In this document: one piece after another, positions 26,711-35,335 of the stretch | Position numbering within the stretch: position 1 is the stretch's first letter | How the letters are laid out: each line of letters starts with the position of its first letter | Assembly (NCBI RefSeq): GCF_000373925.1 | Contig: NZ_KB892708.1 | Location: 248,001 to 312,000 of the forward strand | Origin: Actinopolymorpha alba DSM 45243 | Lineage (GTDB): Bacteria; Actinomycetota; Actinomycetes; Propionibacteriales; Actinopolymorphaceae | Direction of reading: 5' to 3' | Length of the DNA: 64,000 nucleotides | Program-made: the position numbers and the translations under genes | Notes under the pieces: model-generated | Told to the model about the DNA's origin: nothing | The model's input: the letters and a program-made list of their open reading frames with translations, nothing else | Database searches by the model: none

Positions 26711-27427
26711 TCATCGCTCATCGACGCCGGGCCGGACCAGACCACTTTCATACGCGTACACCACGGCCTGCACGCGATCCCGCAGCTTCAGCTTGGCGAG
26801 TACGTTCCCCACATGGGTTTTGACGGTGGTCTCGGAGACGAAGAGTTCCGCAGCGATTTCGGCGTTCGACATTCCCCGCGACATCTGCCGGAGGACTTCG
26901 CGCTCGCGTTCGGTGAGCTGGGTGAGGAGCGGGTCTGATGGCCCGCCACCGACGGGCAGATTGCCGGCGAACCTGTCGAGCAGCCGACGGGTCACGCCCG
27001 GTGCGACCACCGCATCTCCGCGAGCGACGATGCGGATCGCGGTGGCCAACTCCTCCGGCGGCACGTCCTTGAGCAGGAATCCGGACGCGCCGGCACGTAG
27101 GGCTTCCACGACGTACTCATCGAGGTCGAACGTCGTGAGGACAAGCACCTTGACCTGGCTCGCCCGCTCGGCGCCGGTGATGTGTCTGGCCGCCTCCACG
27201 CCGTCCATGCGCGGCATCCGGATGTCCATGAGGACGACGTCGGGCTGGAGCGCACGGGACTCCTGGACGGCTTTCTCGCCGTCACCGGCCTCACCGACGA
27301 CGGCGATGTCGGGCTCGGATTCGAGGATCATCCGGAAGCCGGTGCGGAGCAGGGGCTGGTCGTCGACCAGGAGCACCCGGATGGGGGCCGCGATCCGGGT
27401 GCCCCCTTCCAGCGTCGAGTCGCTCAC
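26711..27427 (-). CDS. LuxR/NarL-type response regulator
   Basis: 238-aa DNA-binding partner of the upstream kinase. The receiver domain has acidic residues in LLVDDQ, the phosphorylated aspartate in VLMDIRMPRMDG (~D68), the T in LVLTTFD and K in LLKDVPPEEL. The NarL/LuxR helix-turn-helix is at ~170-230 (LTEREREVLRQMSRGMSNAE, then SETTVKTHVGNVLAKL). The GTG at 27427 overlaps the kinase TGA (GTGA). Target genes are unknown; nearby candidates are its own operon and the peptide importer. Confidence 0.92.
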   Translation of the reverse strand: MSDSTLEGGTRIAAPIRVLLVDDQPLLRTGFRMILESEPDIAVVGEAGDGEKAVQESRALQPDVVLMDIRMPRMDGVEAARHITGAERASQVKVLVLTTFDLDEYVVEALRAGASGFLLKDVPPEELATAIRIVARGDAVVAPGVTRRLLDRFAGNLPVGGGPSDPLLTQLTEREREVLRQMSRGMSNAEIAAELFVSETTVKTHVGNVLAKLKLRDRVQAVVYAYESGLVRPGVDER

Positions 27428-28662
27428 ACCGTCACCTCTTCCAGGGGAAGACTGGCCTGCACCTCGAAGCCTCCGACTGAACGCGGTCCGGTCCGCAAGG
27501 TTCCTCCGTTCAGAGTGACGCGTTCGCGCATGCCGACGAGTCCGTGCCCGACGCGGTCGGCACTGGCGGGCCGTGGAGCGCCACCGTGCCATCGCTGGGC
27601 GCCGTCATCGGTGACGGAGACCACCACGGCGGTGGGTTCGTACCGTAGGACCACGGCGGCCCGTGTCGGCCCGGCATGCTTCAGCGTATTGGTGAGAGCT
27701 TCCTGGACCACCCGGAAGATCGCCAGGTCGAGGCTCGGCGGGAGGGTTCGTGGCTCTCCCACGACCGTGAGCCCCACGTCCAGACCAGTTTCCCGGGCCC
27801 GACCCATCAGGGCGTCGAGCTCCGCCACGCCCGCCTGCGGGGCGAGCTCAGCGGCCGCTGTGGGAGGTTCTTCGGCATCGACATGCCGCAGTGCGCCCAC
27901 GATGCGGCGCATCTCGTCGAGTGCGGAACGCCCGGTCTCCTCGACCGCCCGCATCGCTTCGATACTGCGGTCAGGATCCCGGCTGAGCATGCGCCGGGCG
28001 CCGGCCGCCTGCACCGTCATGACGCTGATGTGATGGGCCACCACGTCGTGCAGCTCACGCGCCATGCGCGCGCGTTCCTCGGCCAGGGCGGCCCGAAGCT
28101 CCGCGGAGGCAGTGCGCTGCAGGCGTTCCGCACGGTCCTCGAGTTCCTTGAGGTAGAGCCGCCGGGCGCGTACCGCCCGAGCGATGATCCACAGACCGAC
28201 GTACATGAAGAACTGCACGGTGACGGTCCAAAGATCTGAGGGGATGCCGGCGGCGGCGAACCGCTCGTGATTGACGTGCAGATAGATGCCCGAGACAGCC
28301 GCGGTGCCGATGGTCACCCCCAGCCCTGACATGACCGGGGCATGGGTGCCGAGGGTGTAGATCGCGATCAGTGCCGCCACCGAACCACCGGTCGAGCTGT
28401 AAGCAAGAAAGCCCAACGTCATGTAGGCCGTGAGGACGATGACCGCCGTGGTCAGCGGGAAGCGGCGACGCCAGACCAGCGGAAAGGCGGCCAGGACGTT
28501 GAGCAGGATCCCCCAGAGATCGGGTTCGCGAAACTCTATCCCGGCGTACGTGCTGTATCCCAGGCCGAGGACGTTGATCACACTGAGAACGACGGCGTAC
28601 GCGACATCCAGAACGTACGGATGACCGCGCACCCACTGCCACACTCCACCGCGTTGGTCCAC
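27424..28662 (-). CDS. Two-component sensor histidine kinase (DesK/NarL-associated type)
   Basis: 412-aa membrane kinase. About six hydrophobic segments (~20-165) form a membrane sensor with no large outside domain. A short coiled coil follows (~165-200), then the HisKA_3 phosphoacceptor in ELHDVVAHHIS (His ~205), and the ATPase domain with ALTNTLKHAG (N box), VVSVTDDG and GHGLVGMRERV. The GTG at 28662 is preferred because TACGCT lies 6 nt upstream; a GTG at 28695 is an alternative. Signal unknown. Confidence 0.88.
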   Translation of the reverse strand: MDQRGGVWQWVRGHPYVLDVAYAVVLSVINVLGLGYSTYAGIEFREPDLWGILLNVLAAFPLVWRRRFPLTTAVIVLTAYMTLGFLAYSSTGGSVAALIAIYTLGTHAPVMSGLGVTIGTAAVSGIYLHVNHERFAAAGIPSDLWTVTVQFFMYVGLWIIARAVRARRLYLKELEDRAERLQRTASAELRAALAEERARMARELHDVVAHHISVMTVQAAGARRMLSRDPDRSIEAMRAVEETGRSALDEMRRIVGALRHVDAEEPPTAAAELAPQAGVAELDALMGRARETGLDVGLTVVGEPRTLPPSLDLAIFRVVQEALTNTLKHAGPTRAAVVLRYEPTAVVVSVTDDGAQRWHGGAPRPASADRVGHGLVGMRERVTLNGGTLRTGPRSVGGFEVQASLPLEEVTV

Positions 28663-28668
28663 CGTCAG

Positions 28669-28674
28669 AGCGTA
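28669..28674 (-). promoter_or_regulatory. Probable -10 box (TACGCT) of the kinase operon
   Basis: On the minus strand TACGCT ends 6 nt before the GTG at 28662, with no ribosome-binding site between. This decides the start. Confidence 0.5.
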
Positions 28675-28722
28675 AGGTGCCGGCCCGCGAACCACCTCCC
28701 GGCGAGGTGGGGGTGCGCGCGC

Positions 28723-29682
28723 TCACAAATCGACGGGGGAGGTGTGCGGCGAGGGCGCCTCGGACACGTCGGTCGCTTCGGCCCGGGCTGCCACGGTCGG
28801 AAGCGGCGGGGGAGTGCCTCCCCAGGCCGGGCAGCGGACCTTGTGGTCGCACCAGTTGCACAGCGGACCCGGACTCGCCCGCCACTCACCAGTCGCGTGG
28901 GCGCGTTCGATCGCCGACCAGAGTGCCAGCAGCTTGCGTTCGGTCGCGCGCAGGTCGGCCTCATCAGGCTCATAGCGCAGGACGTCGCCGCTGCCGAGAT
29001 AGATGAGCTGGAGGAGACGCGGGACGACACCCCGCAACCGCCACAGCACCAAGGCGTAGAAGCGCATCTGGAACATCGCGCGTTGCTCGTAACCCGGGCC
29101 CGGGGCGCGGCCGGTCTTGTAGTCGACGACCCGCAGGGCACCGTCAGGGGCGACGTCGAGCCGGTCGACGTAGCCGCGCAGGGTGAGCCCGGAATCCAGC
29201 AGGCACTCGACGTACATCTCCCGCTCGGCGGGCTCCAGACGGGTGGGGTCCTCCAGCGTGAAGTAACGGTCGAGCAGATCGCGGGCGACGCCGAGGAACT
29301 CCTCGAGCCGCTCCGGAACGAACCCGCCGTCCTCGTCGCCGAACAACGCGGCGAGCTCGGGCTCGGCCGCCACCAACGCCTCCCAACGCGGCTCGAGCAG
29401 GGCGACGGCCTCGGCGAGGGTGCGCCGGTCCGCGGGCAGCTCGAACAGCTGCTCAAGAACGGCGTGTACGACAGTGCCGCGGGCCGCCTCCGGGCTCGGT
29501 CGCTCAGGAAGGCGGTCGATCACCCGGAAGCGGTAGCGCAGCGGACAGGTCAGGAAGTCGCTCGCCCTCGAAGGCGACAGGACCTGCAGCGGCGTCGGCC
29601 GATCCGCGCCCTCAGTCGCGGTGGTGGCTCCGTCGCTGCTCGTTCCGGTGTCTGCCCCGGTGCTCGGGCCTGCTCCGATCAT
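28723..29682 (-). CDS. RecB-family (PD-(D/E)XK) exonuclease, Cas4/AddB-like
   Basis: 319-aa nuclease. The PD-(D/E)XK core is visible: GTVVHAVLEQLF (~65-76, histidine of motif), GYVDRLDV (metal-binding Asp, ~180) and LRVVDYKTG (~190-198, catalytic D..K). Cysteines at LTCPLRYRF near the N-terminus and CNWCDHKVRC near the C-terminus are placed like those of an iron-sulfur cluster in AddB/Cas4 nucleases. No CRISPR-cas genes are present, so a DNA repair role is likelier. The ATG at 29682 is supported by a -10 box 7 nt upstream. Confidence 0.88.
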   Translation of the reverse strand: MIGAGPSTGADTGTSSDGATTATEGADRPTPLQVLSPSRASDFLTCPLRYRFRVIDRLPERPSPEAARGTVVHAVLEQLFELPADRRTLAEAVALLEPRWEALVAAEPELAALFGDEDGGFVPERLEEFLGVARDLLDRYFTLEDPTRLEPAEREMYVECLLDSGLTLRGYVDRLDVAPDGALRVVDYKTGRAPGPGYEQRAMFQMRFYALVLWRLRGVVPRLLQLIYLGSGDVLRYEPDEADLRATERKLLALWSAIERAHATGEWRASPGPLCNWCDHKVRCPAWGGTPPPLPTVAARAEATDVSEAPSPHTSPVDL

Positions 29683-29689
29683 GGTCGAG

Positions 29690-29695
29690 AGCGTA
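29690..29695 (-). promoter_or_regulatory. Probable -10 box (TACGCT) of the RecB-like gene
   Basis: TACGCT on the minus strand ends 7 nt before the ATG at 29682. The context CTTACGCTCT is nearly the same as at the kinase promoter. Confidence 0.5.
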
Positions 29696-30028
29696 AGACA
29701 GACCTCCGACAGCGCCGGGGAGCCACCCACGGACCCGCCGCGGCGGGCGATAGCGTGAGCTGTCGATGATCCCCCGGCCGGCTTGTTCGCGGATGCTTCG
29801 CCCGCGCACGGTTGGTGGGGGTGCCTGGATGGGCGAAGCCCATGAGGGCCGGATCCACACAGCGCCGGGAACACAGACCGTGACCTGGTCGTTCGCTCGA
29901 CATCGAGACCGGTGAGTCAGTCCGAGGAAAGCAGGCATGACGCACGCCATGGTGCACGACGTACAGGAGACCACGATGGGGGAACGCCTGCACGCTCGAC
30001 GCGGAGGTCATACGAACGGGGACAAACG

Positions 30029-31177
30029 GTGAGCGAGGCACGCCCCAACAACACGCAACGGGAACCCCGTCGACCGGGTTCGTTGCGCATTGCCCGGGTG
30101 GCGGGCGTCCCCGTCTACGTCAACATCTCCTGGATCTTCGTCGCGCTGCTGATCGCCTGGGGCTTCACCGGACAGATCGAGCGGGAGGTGCCGGGGCTTG
30201 GCATCTGGTCGTTCGTGGTGGCGTTCGGTTTCGCGATCCTGCTGTACGCCTCCGTGCTGGTGCACGAGATCGCACATGTCCTGGTCGCCCGCGGGTTCGG
30301 GCTTCCGGTGCGTGCGGTCACCCTGCAGTTCCTGGGCGGGCTTTCCGAGATCGAGCGTGAGCCCGAGACGCCATGGCGGGAGTTCGCCGTCGCGGTCGTC
30401 GGTCCAGTGACCTCGCTCGCGCTCGGTGGTGTGGCGTGGGTGGGCGCCGGAGCGGTGGCTGGCATGCCGCTACCAAACCTGACGCTTTCCGCACTGGCCG
30501 TGGCGAACCTCCTCGTCGGTCTCTTCAACCTGCTGCCCGGGCTTCCCCTCGACGGCGGACGGATCCTGCGGGCCGCCGTCTGGGCGATCACCAGACGTCC
30601 CCACCTGGGGACCGCGGTCGCTGGCTGGGCCGGCCGGGCCGTCGCCGTTCTCGTCCTGATCACCCCGTGGGTCCTGTTCTCCGGCGATATCGGCGCGTCG
30701 CGCATGCTCTACGTCGCATGGAGCGTGCTGATCGCGATCTTCTTGTGGGCAGGCTCGACACAGGCACTCATGTCCGCCCGGATCCGGCGCAAGCTTCCCG
30801 CGATCCACGCCCGGTCACTGGCCCGCCGCGGCGTACCCGTCGCTCCCGAGCTTCCGCTGGCCGAGGCGATCCGGCGCGCACAGGAGGCACATGCCGGTTC
30901 GCTGGTGATCGTCGACAGCAACGGCCGCCCGACCGGACTCGTCAGCGAAGCCGCCGTCCTCGCGACGCCGGAGCATCGCCGGCCCTGGGTGGCGGTCGGC
31001 GACGTTGCCCGGCGGATCGAGCCGGGCCTGGTCCTCAACGCCGAGCTGACCGGCGAGGCTCTGGTGCGGGCCATGGGTGGTATGCCCGCGACTGAGTACC
31101 TCCTGGTGGAGTCCGACGGGCGCATCTACGGCGTACTCGCGACCGCCGACGTAGACGGTGCGCTGGCCCGTTCATGA
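30029..31177 (+). CDS. Site-2 protease (M50) with CBS domains
   Basis: 382-aa intramembrane zinc metalloprotease of the SpoIVFB-like group. The zinc motif HEIAH lies in VLVHEIAHVLVARG (~74-87) and the distal aspartate motif in LLPGLPLDGGRIL (~163-175). Four to six membrane segments are present. The C-terminal ~120 residues form a CBS pair (VIVDSNGRPTGLVSE and LVESDGRIYGVLATAD) that may bind adenine nucleotides. The GTG at 30029 is preferred; the longer frame adds a low-complexity N-terminus. Substrate unknown. It is followed by trmI. Confidence 0.85.
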   Translation: MSEARPNNTQREPRRPGSLRIARVAGVPVYVNISWIFVALLIAWGFTGQIEREVPGLGIWSFVVAFGFAILLYASVLVHEIAHVLVARGFGLPVRAVTLQFLGGLSEIEREPETPWREFAVAVVGPVTSLALGGVAWVGAGAVAGMPLPNLTLSALAVANLLVGLFNLLPGLPLDGGRILRAAVWAITRRPHLGTAVAGWAGRAVAVLVLITPWVLFSGDIGASRMLYVAWSVLIAIFLWAGSTQALMSARIRRKLPAIHARSLARRGVPVAPELPLAEAIRRAQEAHAGSLVIVDSNGRPTGLVSEAAVLATPEHRRPWVAVGDVARRIEPGLVLNAELTGEALVRAMGGMPATEYLLVESDGRIYGVLATADVDGALARS

Positions 31178-31195
31178 CCTGGAAGTAGGCCTAGC

Positions 31196-31201
31196 TACGC
31201 T
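31196..31201 (+). promoter_or_regulatory. Probable -10 box (TACGCT) of trmI
   Basis: TACGCT ends 7 nt before the trmI ATG (31209) without a ribosome-binding site. It selects the ATG over in-frame upstream codons. Confidence 0.5.
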
Positions 31202-31208
31202 TCCCGCC

Positions 31209-32180
31209 ATGCCGCCGACAGGCCCCTTCGAAGGGGAGCACGACCCTGCCTCCGTCCCTCCCGCCGAGCCAACCCACGAGGTGACCTCCGACCCAACCGA
31301 TGAATCGGCCGACGCGCGCCTCCTCCAGGCTGGCGAGCAGGTCCGGCTGGAGGACCCGAAGGGCCGCCGGCACCTTGTCACCCTGGTGCCCGGCAAGACC
31401 TTTCACACCCACCGTGGCGCCCTGTCGTTCGACGATCTGATCGGTCGGCCCGAAGGTGTCGTGGTGACCTCCACCGGCGGCGTGCCGTACCTCGCGTTCC
31501 GGCCACTCCTCGCCGACTACGTTCTCTCGATGCCGCGTGGTGCCACGGTCGTCTATCCCAAGGACGCGGCCCAGATCCTCATCACGGCTGACATCTTCCC
31601 GGGCGCGCACGTGGTCGAGGCCGGCGCGGGTTCAGGGGCGTTGACGTGTGCCCTCCTGCGAGCCGTGGGCCCGCACGGGCGGGTGTCGTCGTACGAACGC
31701 AGGGAGGACTTCGCCGCGATCGCCCGCCGCAACGTCGAGCGGTTCTTCGGTGGACCGCAGCCGACGTGGGACCTCTCGGTCGGCGACGTGCTGACCGCGC
31801 CGACGACGCCGCAGGTCGACCGGATCATCCTCGACATGCTCGCGCCGTGGGAGTGCGTCTCGTGGGCGGCCGAAATCCTTCGGCCCGGTGGTGTGCTGTG
31901 TTGCTATGTCGCGACCACCACCCAGCTTGGCCGGGTCGTCGAGATCGTTCGCGAACACGGAGGTTTCACCGAGCCCGCAGCAAGCGAGACTCTTGTGCGT
32001 ACCTGGCATGTGGAGGGGCTGGCGGTTCGCCCGGACCACCGCATGATCGGACACACCGGTTTTCTCATGACAACCCGCCGCCTGGCTCCCGGTGTGACGG
32101 CGCCACGCCGTCGCCGGCGCCCGGCGCCCGGGGCGTACGGCGAGGACTACGACGGCCCGCGCCCAGCCGGAGAACGTTGA
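31209..32180 (+). CDS. trmI: tRNA (adenine-58-N1)-methyltransferase
   Basis: 323-aa enzyme that methylates A58 in the T-loop of tRNA with S-adenosylmethionine. After an acidic ~40-residue N-terminus comes the small beta domain (KTFHTHRGALSFDDLIG) and then the methyltransferase fold with motif I VVEAGAGSGALTCALL (~135-150) and the DMLAPWECV catalytic segment (~212). In actinobacteria trmI usually lies immediately before the proteasomal ATPase gene, as here. The last 30 residues are rich in Arg and Pro. Confidence 0.93.
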   Translation: MPPTGPFEGEHDPASVPPAEPTHEVTSDPTDESADARLLQAGEQVRLEDPKGRRHLVTLVPGKTFHTHRGALSFDDLIGRPEGVVVTSTGGVPYLAFRPLLADYVLSMPRGATVVYPKDAAQILITADIFPGAHVVEAGAGSGALTCALLRAVGPHGRVSSYERREDFAAIARRNVERFFGGPQPTWDLSVGDVLTAPTTPQVDRIILDMLAPWECVSWAAEILRPGGVLCCYVATTTQLGRVVEIVREHGGFTEPAASETLVRTWHVEGLAVRPDHRMIGHTGFLMTTRRLAPGVTAPRRRRRPAPGAYGEDYDGPRPAGER

Positions 32181-32448
32181 CCCGGTTGGAACACCGCCGT
32201 AAAACAACGCGCCCGTTGATGTTCTGGACCCTTGACGGAACGGACGTACGCTGGGGAGCCAGAGGCCTCTGGCCTGAAAGAAACGGCCACAATTCGCCAT
32301 CAGTTCGTGACGTTCTGCCTTGGGAGCGTGACCTGCTGGGGGTGCGGAGATATAAAGTCAGAGGCGTCGGCGCGTTGGCTCGGTGTGGAGTCAAAGGCCG
32401 GACACCAACCATGGACGCCCATGGACAGGGACTGGGGAGGTGAGGGAC

Positions 32449-34200
32449 GTGCCCGCACAAGACGACGGACGTGGGGCGCGCTCGCCGGACGAGCTCGCCA
32501 GCCAGATCACCTACCTCGAGGAGGAGGTTGCCGCCCTGAGGCGACGCCTCGCAGAGACGCCGAGAGAGAGTCGTCAGACTGAGCAGCGACTCGCCGAGGT
32601 ACAGGCGATGCTCGCCAACGTCACGGCCCAGAACGAACGCCTGGCCGCGACGTTGCGGGAGGCCCGCGAGCAGATTGTCACGCTCAAGGAAGAAGTAGAC
32701 CGGCTCGCGCAGCCGCCGGCGAGCTTCGGGATCTTCATCGGCACCAACGATGACGAGACCGTCGACATCTACACCGGCGGTCGCAAGCTTCGGGTGACCG
32801 TAAGCCCCAGCATTGACCTCGAGCGGCTGCGTTCGGGCCAGGAGGTCATGCTCAACGAGTCGTTCAACGTCGTTCGCGCGCTCGGTTACGAGCAGGTCGG
32901 CGAGGTTGTGATGCTCAAGGAGTTGCTCGAGGACGGCGAGCGTGCGCTCGTCATCGGACACACCGACGACGAACGCATCGCCCGGTTGGCCGAGCCGCTG
33001 CGTGACACCCCCATCCGGGCCGGCGACTCCCTGTTGTTCGAGCCGCGCTCCGGATATGTCTACGAGCGCATCCCCAAGACCGAGGTCGAGGAGCTCATCC
33101 TCGAAGAGGTTCCCGACATCCGCTACGAAGACATCGGTGGTCTGCGCGGTCAGATCGAGCAGATCCGCGATGCCGTCGAGCTTCCCTACCTCCACGCTGA
33201 CCTGTTCCGCGAGCACTTCCTCAAGGCACCCAAGGGCGTTCTGCTCTACGGCCCGCCCGGCTGCGGCAAGACGCTCATCGCCAAGGCGGTGGCCAACTCC
33301 CTCGCCAAGCAGGTCGCGGTCCGCGACGCCAAGACGGAGGGCAAGAGCTACTTCCTCAACATCAAGGGCCCTGAGCTGCTCAACAAGTACGTCGGCGAGA
33401 CCGAGCGGCACATCCGCCTGGTCTTCCAGCGGGCCCGCGAGAAGGCCAGCGAAGGCACCCCGGTGATCGTGTTCTTCGACGAGATGGACTCGTTGTTCCG
33501 CACCCGCGGATCCGGGGTCTCCTCCGATGTCGAAAACACCATCGTTCCGCAGCTGCTGTCGGAGATCGACGGTGTGGAGGGGTTGGAGAACGTCATCGTC
33601 ATCGGCGCCTCCAACCGCGAGGACATGATCGACCCGGCGATCCTGCGGCCAGGGCGTCTCGATGTCAAGATCAAGATCGAACGCCCCGACGCCGAAGCCG
33701 CCCGCGACATCTTCGCGAAGTACCTCACCAAGGAGCTTCCGCTCCATGGCGATGACCTCGCGGAGTTCGGTGGCAACCCCGTGGCCTGCGTGCAGGGCAT
33801 GATCCAGCGCACGGTCGAGCGGATGTACTCCGAGCTGGAGGAGAACCGCTTCCTCGAGGTCACCTACGCCAACGGCGACAAGGAAGTGCTGTACTTCAAG
33901 GACTTCAACTCCGGCGCGATGATCGAGAACATCGTCAACCGGGCCAAGAAGATGGCGATCAAGGACTTCCTCGAGCAGCAGCAGAAGGGCGTCCGGATCC
34001 AGCATCTGATGCAAGCCTGCGTCGACGAGTTCAAGGAGAACGAAGACCTGCCCAACACCACCAACCCCGACGACTGGGCGCGGATCTCGGGCAAGAAGGG
34101 CGAGCGGATCGTGTTCATCCGCACGCTCGTCCAGGGCAAGGAGGGCTCGGAGGCAGGCCGGTCGATCGACACGGTCGCCAACACGGGCCAGTACCTCTAA
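32449..34200 (+). CDS. arc: Proteasome-associated AAA ATPase (ARC/Mpa)
   Basis: 583-aa hexameric unfoldase that recognises pupylated proteins and feeds them into the 20S proteasome. The N-terminal coiled coil that binds Pup is at ~15-85, then two OB domains (~90-215), then the AAA domain with Walker A GPPGCGKT (268-275) and Walker [11 protein letters not shown] (~339-348). The C-terminus is GQYL, with the penultimate tyrosine that docks into the proteasome. The GTG at 32449 follows GGGGAGG. A hairpin follows the stop. Confidence 0.96.
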   Translation: MPAQDDGRGARSPDELASQITYLEEEVAALRRRLAETPRESRQTEQRLAEVQAMLANVTAQNERLAATLREAREQIVTLKEEVDRLAQPPASFGIFIGTNDDETVDIYTGGRKLRVTVSPSIDLERLRSGQEVMLNESFNVVRALGYEQVGEVVMLKELLEDGERALVIGHTDDERIARLAEPLRDTPIRAGDSLLFEPRSGYVYERIPKTEVEELILEEVPDIRYEDIGGLRGQIEQIRDAVELPYLHADLFREHFLKAPKGVLLYGPPGCGKTLIAKAVANSLAKQVAVRDAKTEGKSYFLNIKGPELLNKYVGETERHIRLVFQRAREKASEGTPVIVFFDEMDSLFRTRGSGVSSDVENTIVPQLLSEIDGVEGLENVIVIGASNREDMIDPAILRPGRLDVKIKIERPDAEAARDIFAKYLTKELPLHGDDLAEFGGNPVACVQGMIQRTVERMYSELEENRFLEVTYANGDKEVLYFKDFNSGAMIENIVNRAKKMAIKDFLEQQQKGVRIQHLMQACVDEFKENEDLPNTTNPDDWARISGKKGERIVFIRTLVQGKEGSEAGRSIDTVANTGQYL

Positions 34201-34212
34201 GCATGAGCCGCC

Positions 34213-34254
34213 GTGGTGGGGAATGATCACGTTTGCGTGGTCATTCCCCACCAC
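34213..34254 (+). terminator. Hairpin after ARC; family B palindrome
   Basis: GTGGTGGGGAATGATCAC pairs with GTGGTCATTCCCCACCAC (one T:G position) around GTTTGC, 13 nt after the ARC stop. It is a good terminator. Its core AATGATCACGT also occurs at 34283-34308 in inverted orientation and at 57599-57628. Confidence 0.7.
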
Positions 34255-34282
34255 GCTAGGTAAATCGGGCACGTTTCGTGGT

Positions 34283-34308
34283 GAATGACCACGCAAACGT
34301 GATCATTC
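34283..34308. repeat. Family B palindrome, inverted second copy
   Basis: These 26 bases are the exact reverse complement of the core of the preceding hairpin (34220-34245). GAATGACCACG pairs with CGTGATCATTC around CAAA. Homology to the kinase remnant starts directly after it. Confidence 0.8.
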
Positions 34309-34311
34309 CCC

Positions 34312-34548
34312 CAGGGTCGCGCTCAGGTGACCGCTCGTGAACCCGGGCCCTGGCCTCACACCGGATGTCGCCGATATGGTCTTCCGGCGCGGCTCTCCAA
34401 ACGCAGCGAGAACGACGAGCCGCGTGGTCACGGTCTCGACCTCGGCCGCATGGTGCACCCCCACCGCGGCGGAGACCTGACCGTCCGACACGAGCATGGC
34501 GCGGTCTTCCATGCCTGGCTGCCCAAGACCGCGGAGGTGCGGGCATGA
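34312..34548 (+). pseudogene. Remnant of a CitA/DpiB-type sensor histidine kinase (C-terminal ATPase end, frameshifted)
   Basis: Only the end of the ATPase domain is left. The G1 box (PGPGLTPDVADMVFRRG) reads in the frame of position 34337, while the G2 box and tail (RGHGLDLGRMV, GGDLTVRHEHGAVFHAWLP) read in the frame of 34327. At least one frameshift between ~34395 and ~34415, and probably another in the GC run near 34348, separate them. The sensor, membrane and phosphoacceptor parts are absent. The last stop overlaps the response regulator ATG (ATGA), so the former operon structure is still visible. Not functional as a kinase. Confidence 0.75.
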
Positions 34549-35057
34549 TCCGGGTCCTCGTCGTCGACGACGACGTCATAGTCGCGCGCGTACACCGGGG
34601 GTTCGTCGAGAAGGTCCCCGGTTTCAGCGTCGTGGGGGAGGCGCGGACCGGCGCCGAGGCGCTGGCGGCCATACGCCGGGACCCGCCCGATCTCATCCTG
34701 CTCGACATCTATCTTCCCGACATGAGCGGCTTGGACGTTCTGGTCCGACTGCGCGAGATGCCGCGTTCGCCGTTCGACGTTCTCGTGATCACGGCGGCCA
34801 GGGACGTCGACACCGTGGCGGGCGCGCTGCGCGGCGGTGCGGTCAGCTACCTGGTCAAGCCGTTCGGGTTCGCCGTCCTGCGGGAGCGTCTGGAGCAGTA
34901 CGCCGCCGCCCGGCAGTCCCGTGAGTCCCGTCCGTCCTTCGGCGCGGACGACGGCGGCGTGGACAACGACGGCGGGGTCGGACAGGCGGGCATCGACCAC
35001 GCGTTCGCCACCTCGCGGACGAGCCCTCCGCGGCTACGGCCCGACGGGCCCGCCTGA
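34545..35057 (+). pseudogene. CitB/DctR-type response regulator lacking its DNA-binding domain
   Basis: 170 aa. The receiver domain is intact: VLVVDDDVIVARVHRGFVE, phosphoacceptor LLDIYLPDMSGLDV (~D55), VITAARD and the lysine in YLVKPFGF. Family members run ~220 aa or more and continue into a helix-turn-helix after a linker like the one seen here (QAGIDHAF..). This frame stops where that domain should begin. It either acts as a stand-alone receiver or, more likely given the broken kinase in front, is a decaying gene. Confidence 0.7.
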
Positions 35058-35328
35058 GCGACGGCACCGCTGGCCTGGCGGCTGATCATCCACCGCGGCG
35101 ATCTTCGATAATCGGCGAACCATCCGTTCTATGGAGGGCCTCTCCGCGTACGCTCGACAAAGAGCCTCAATCGCGCGGGGACTGGCCGCGGTCCGTGGGT
35201 CAGACCATCGACGACAGGGAGTCCGATGAGCCAGCAGTATCCGAAGCGAGGACACGCATGAGCGAGCGAATCGTCCAACACAGCGCTCTATGTGCCTCAT
35301 GCGTGCCCGCAGCGGAGCGAGGACACGC
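35058..35328 (+). other. dop leader region with two coupled small ORFs
   Basis: 271 nt between the receiver gene and dop. A possible -10 box TACGCT is at 35149-35154, giving a ~170-nt leader. The leader holds two short ORFs (35226-35261 and 35258-35332), a duplicated 20-nt start cassette and hairpins that can cover either the second small ORF start or the dop start. Confidence 0.55.
35226..35261 (+). CDS. Upstream small ORF 1 in dop leader (11 codons)
   Basis: Encodes [17 protein letters not shown] lies 4-5 nt before its ATG. Its TGA overlaps the ATG of small ORF 2 (ATGA). Likely regulatory rather than making a functional peptide. Confidence 0.4.
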   Translation: MSQQYPKRGHA

Positions 35329-35335
35329 ATGAGCG
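35245..35335 (+). repeat. Direct repeat of a start-signal cassette (20 bp, two copies)
   Basis: AGCGAGGACACGCATGAGCG is present at 35245-35264 and again at 35316-35335. Each copy includes a ribosome-binding-like GCGAGGA and an ATG. Between them CTCATGCGTG (35296-35305) is complementary to CACGCATGAG in both copies. Confidence 0.9.
35258..35332 (+). CDS. Upstream small ORF 2 in dop leader (24 codons)
   Basis: Starts with the ATG of the first cassette, encodes [17 protein letters not shown] then AAERGHA, and ends in a TGA overlapping the dop ATG (ATGA at 35329-35332). It has two cysteines separated by two residues. Translation of it would run through the hairpin that can mask the dop start. 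Expression is inferred only. Confidence 0.4.
   Translation: MSERIVQHSALCASCVPAAERGHA

Noticed and set aside
32065-34296. 743-codon minus-strand frame across ARC (and similarly 38133-40508 across prcA/pafA)
   Set aside because: Antisense shadows of well-identified proteasome genes.
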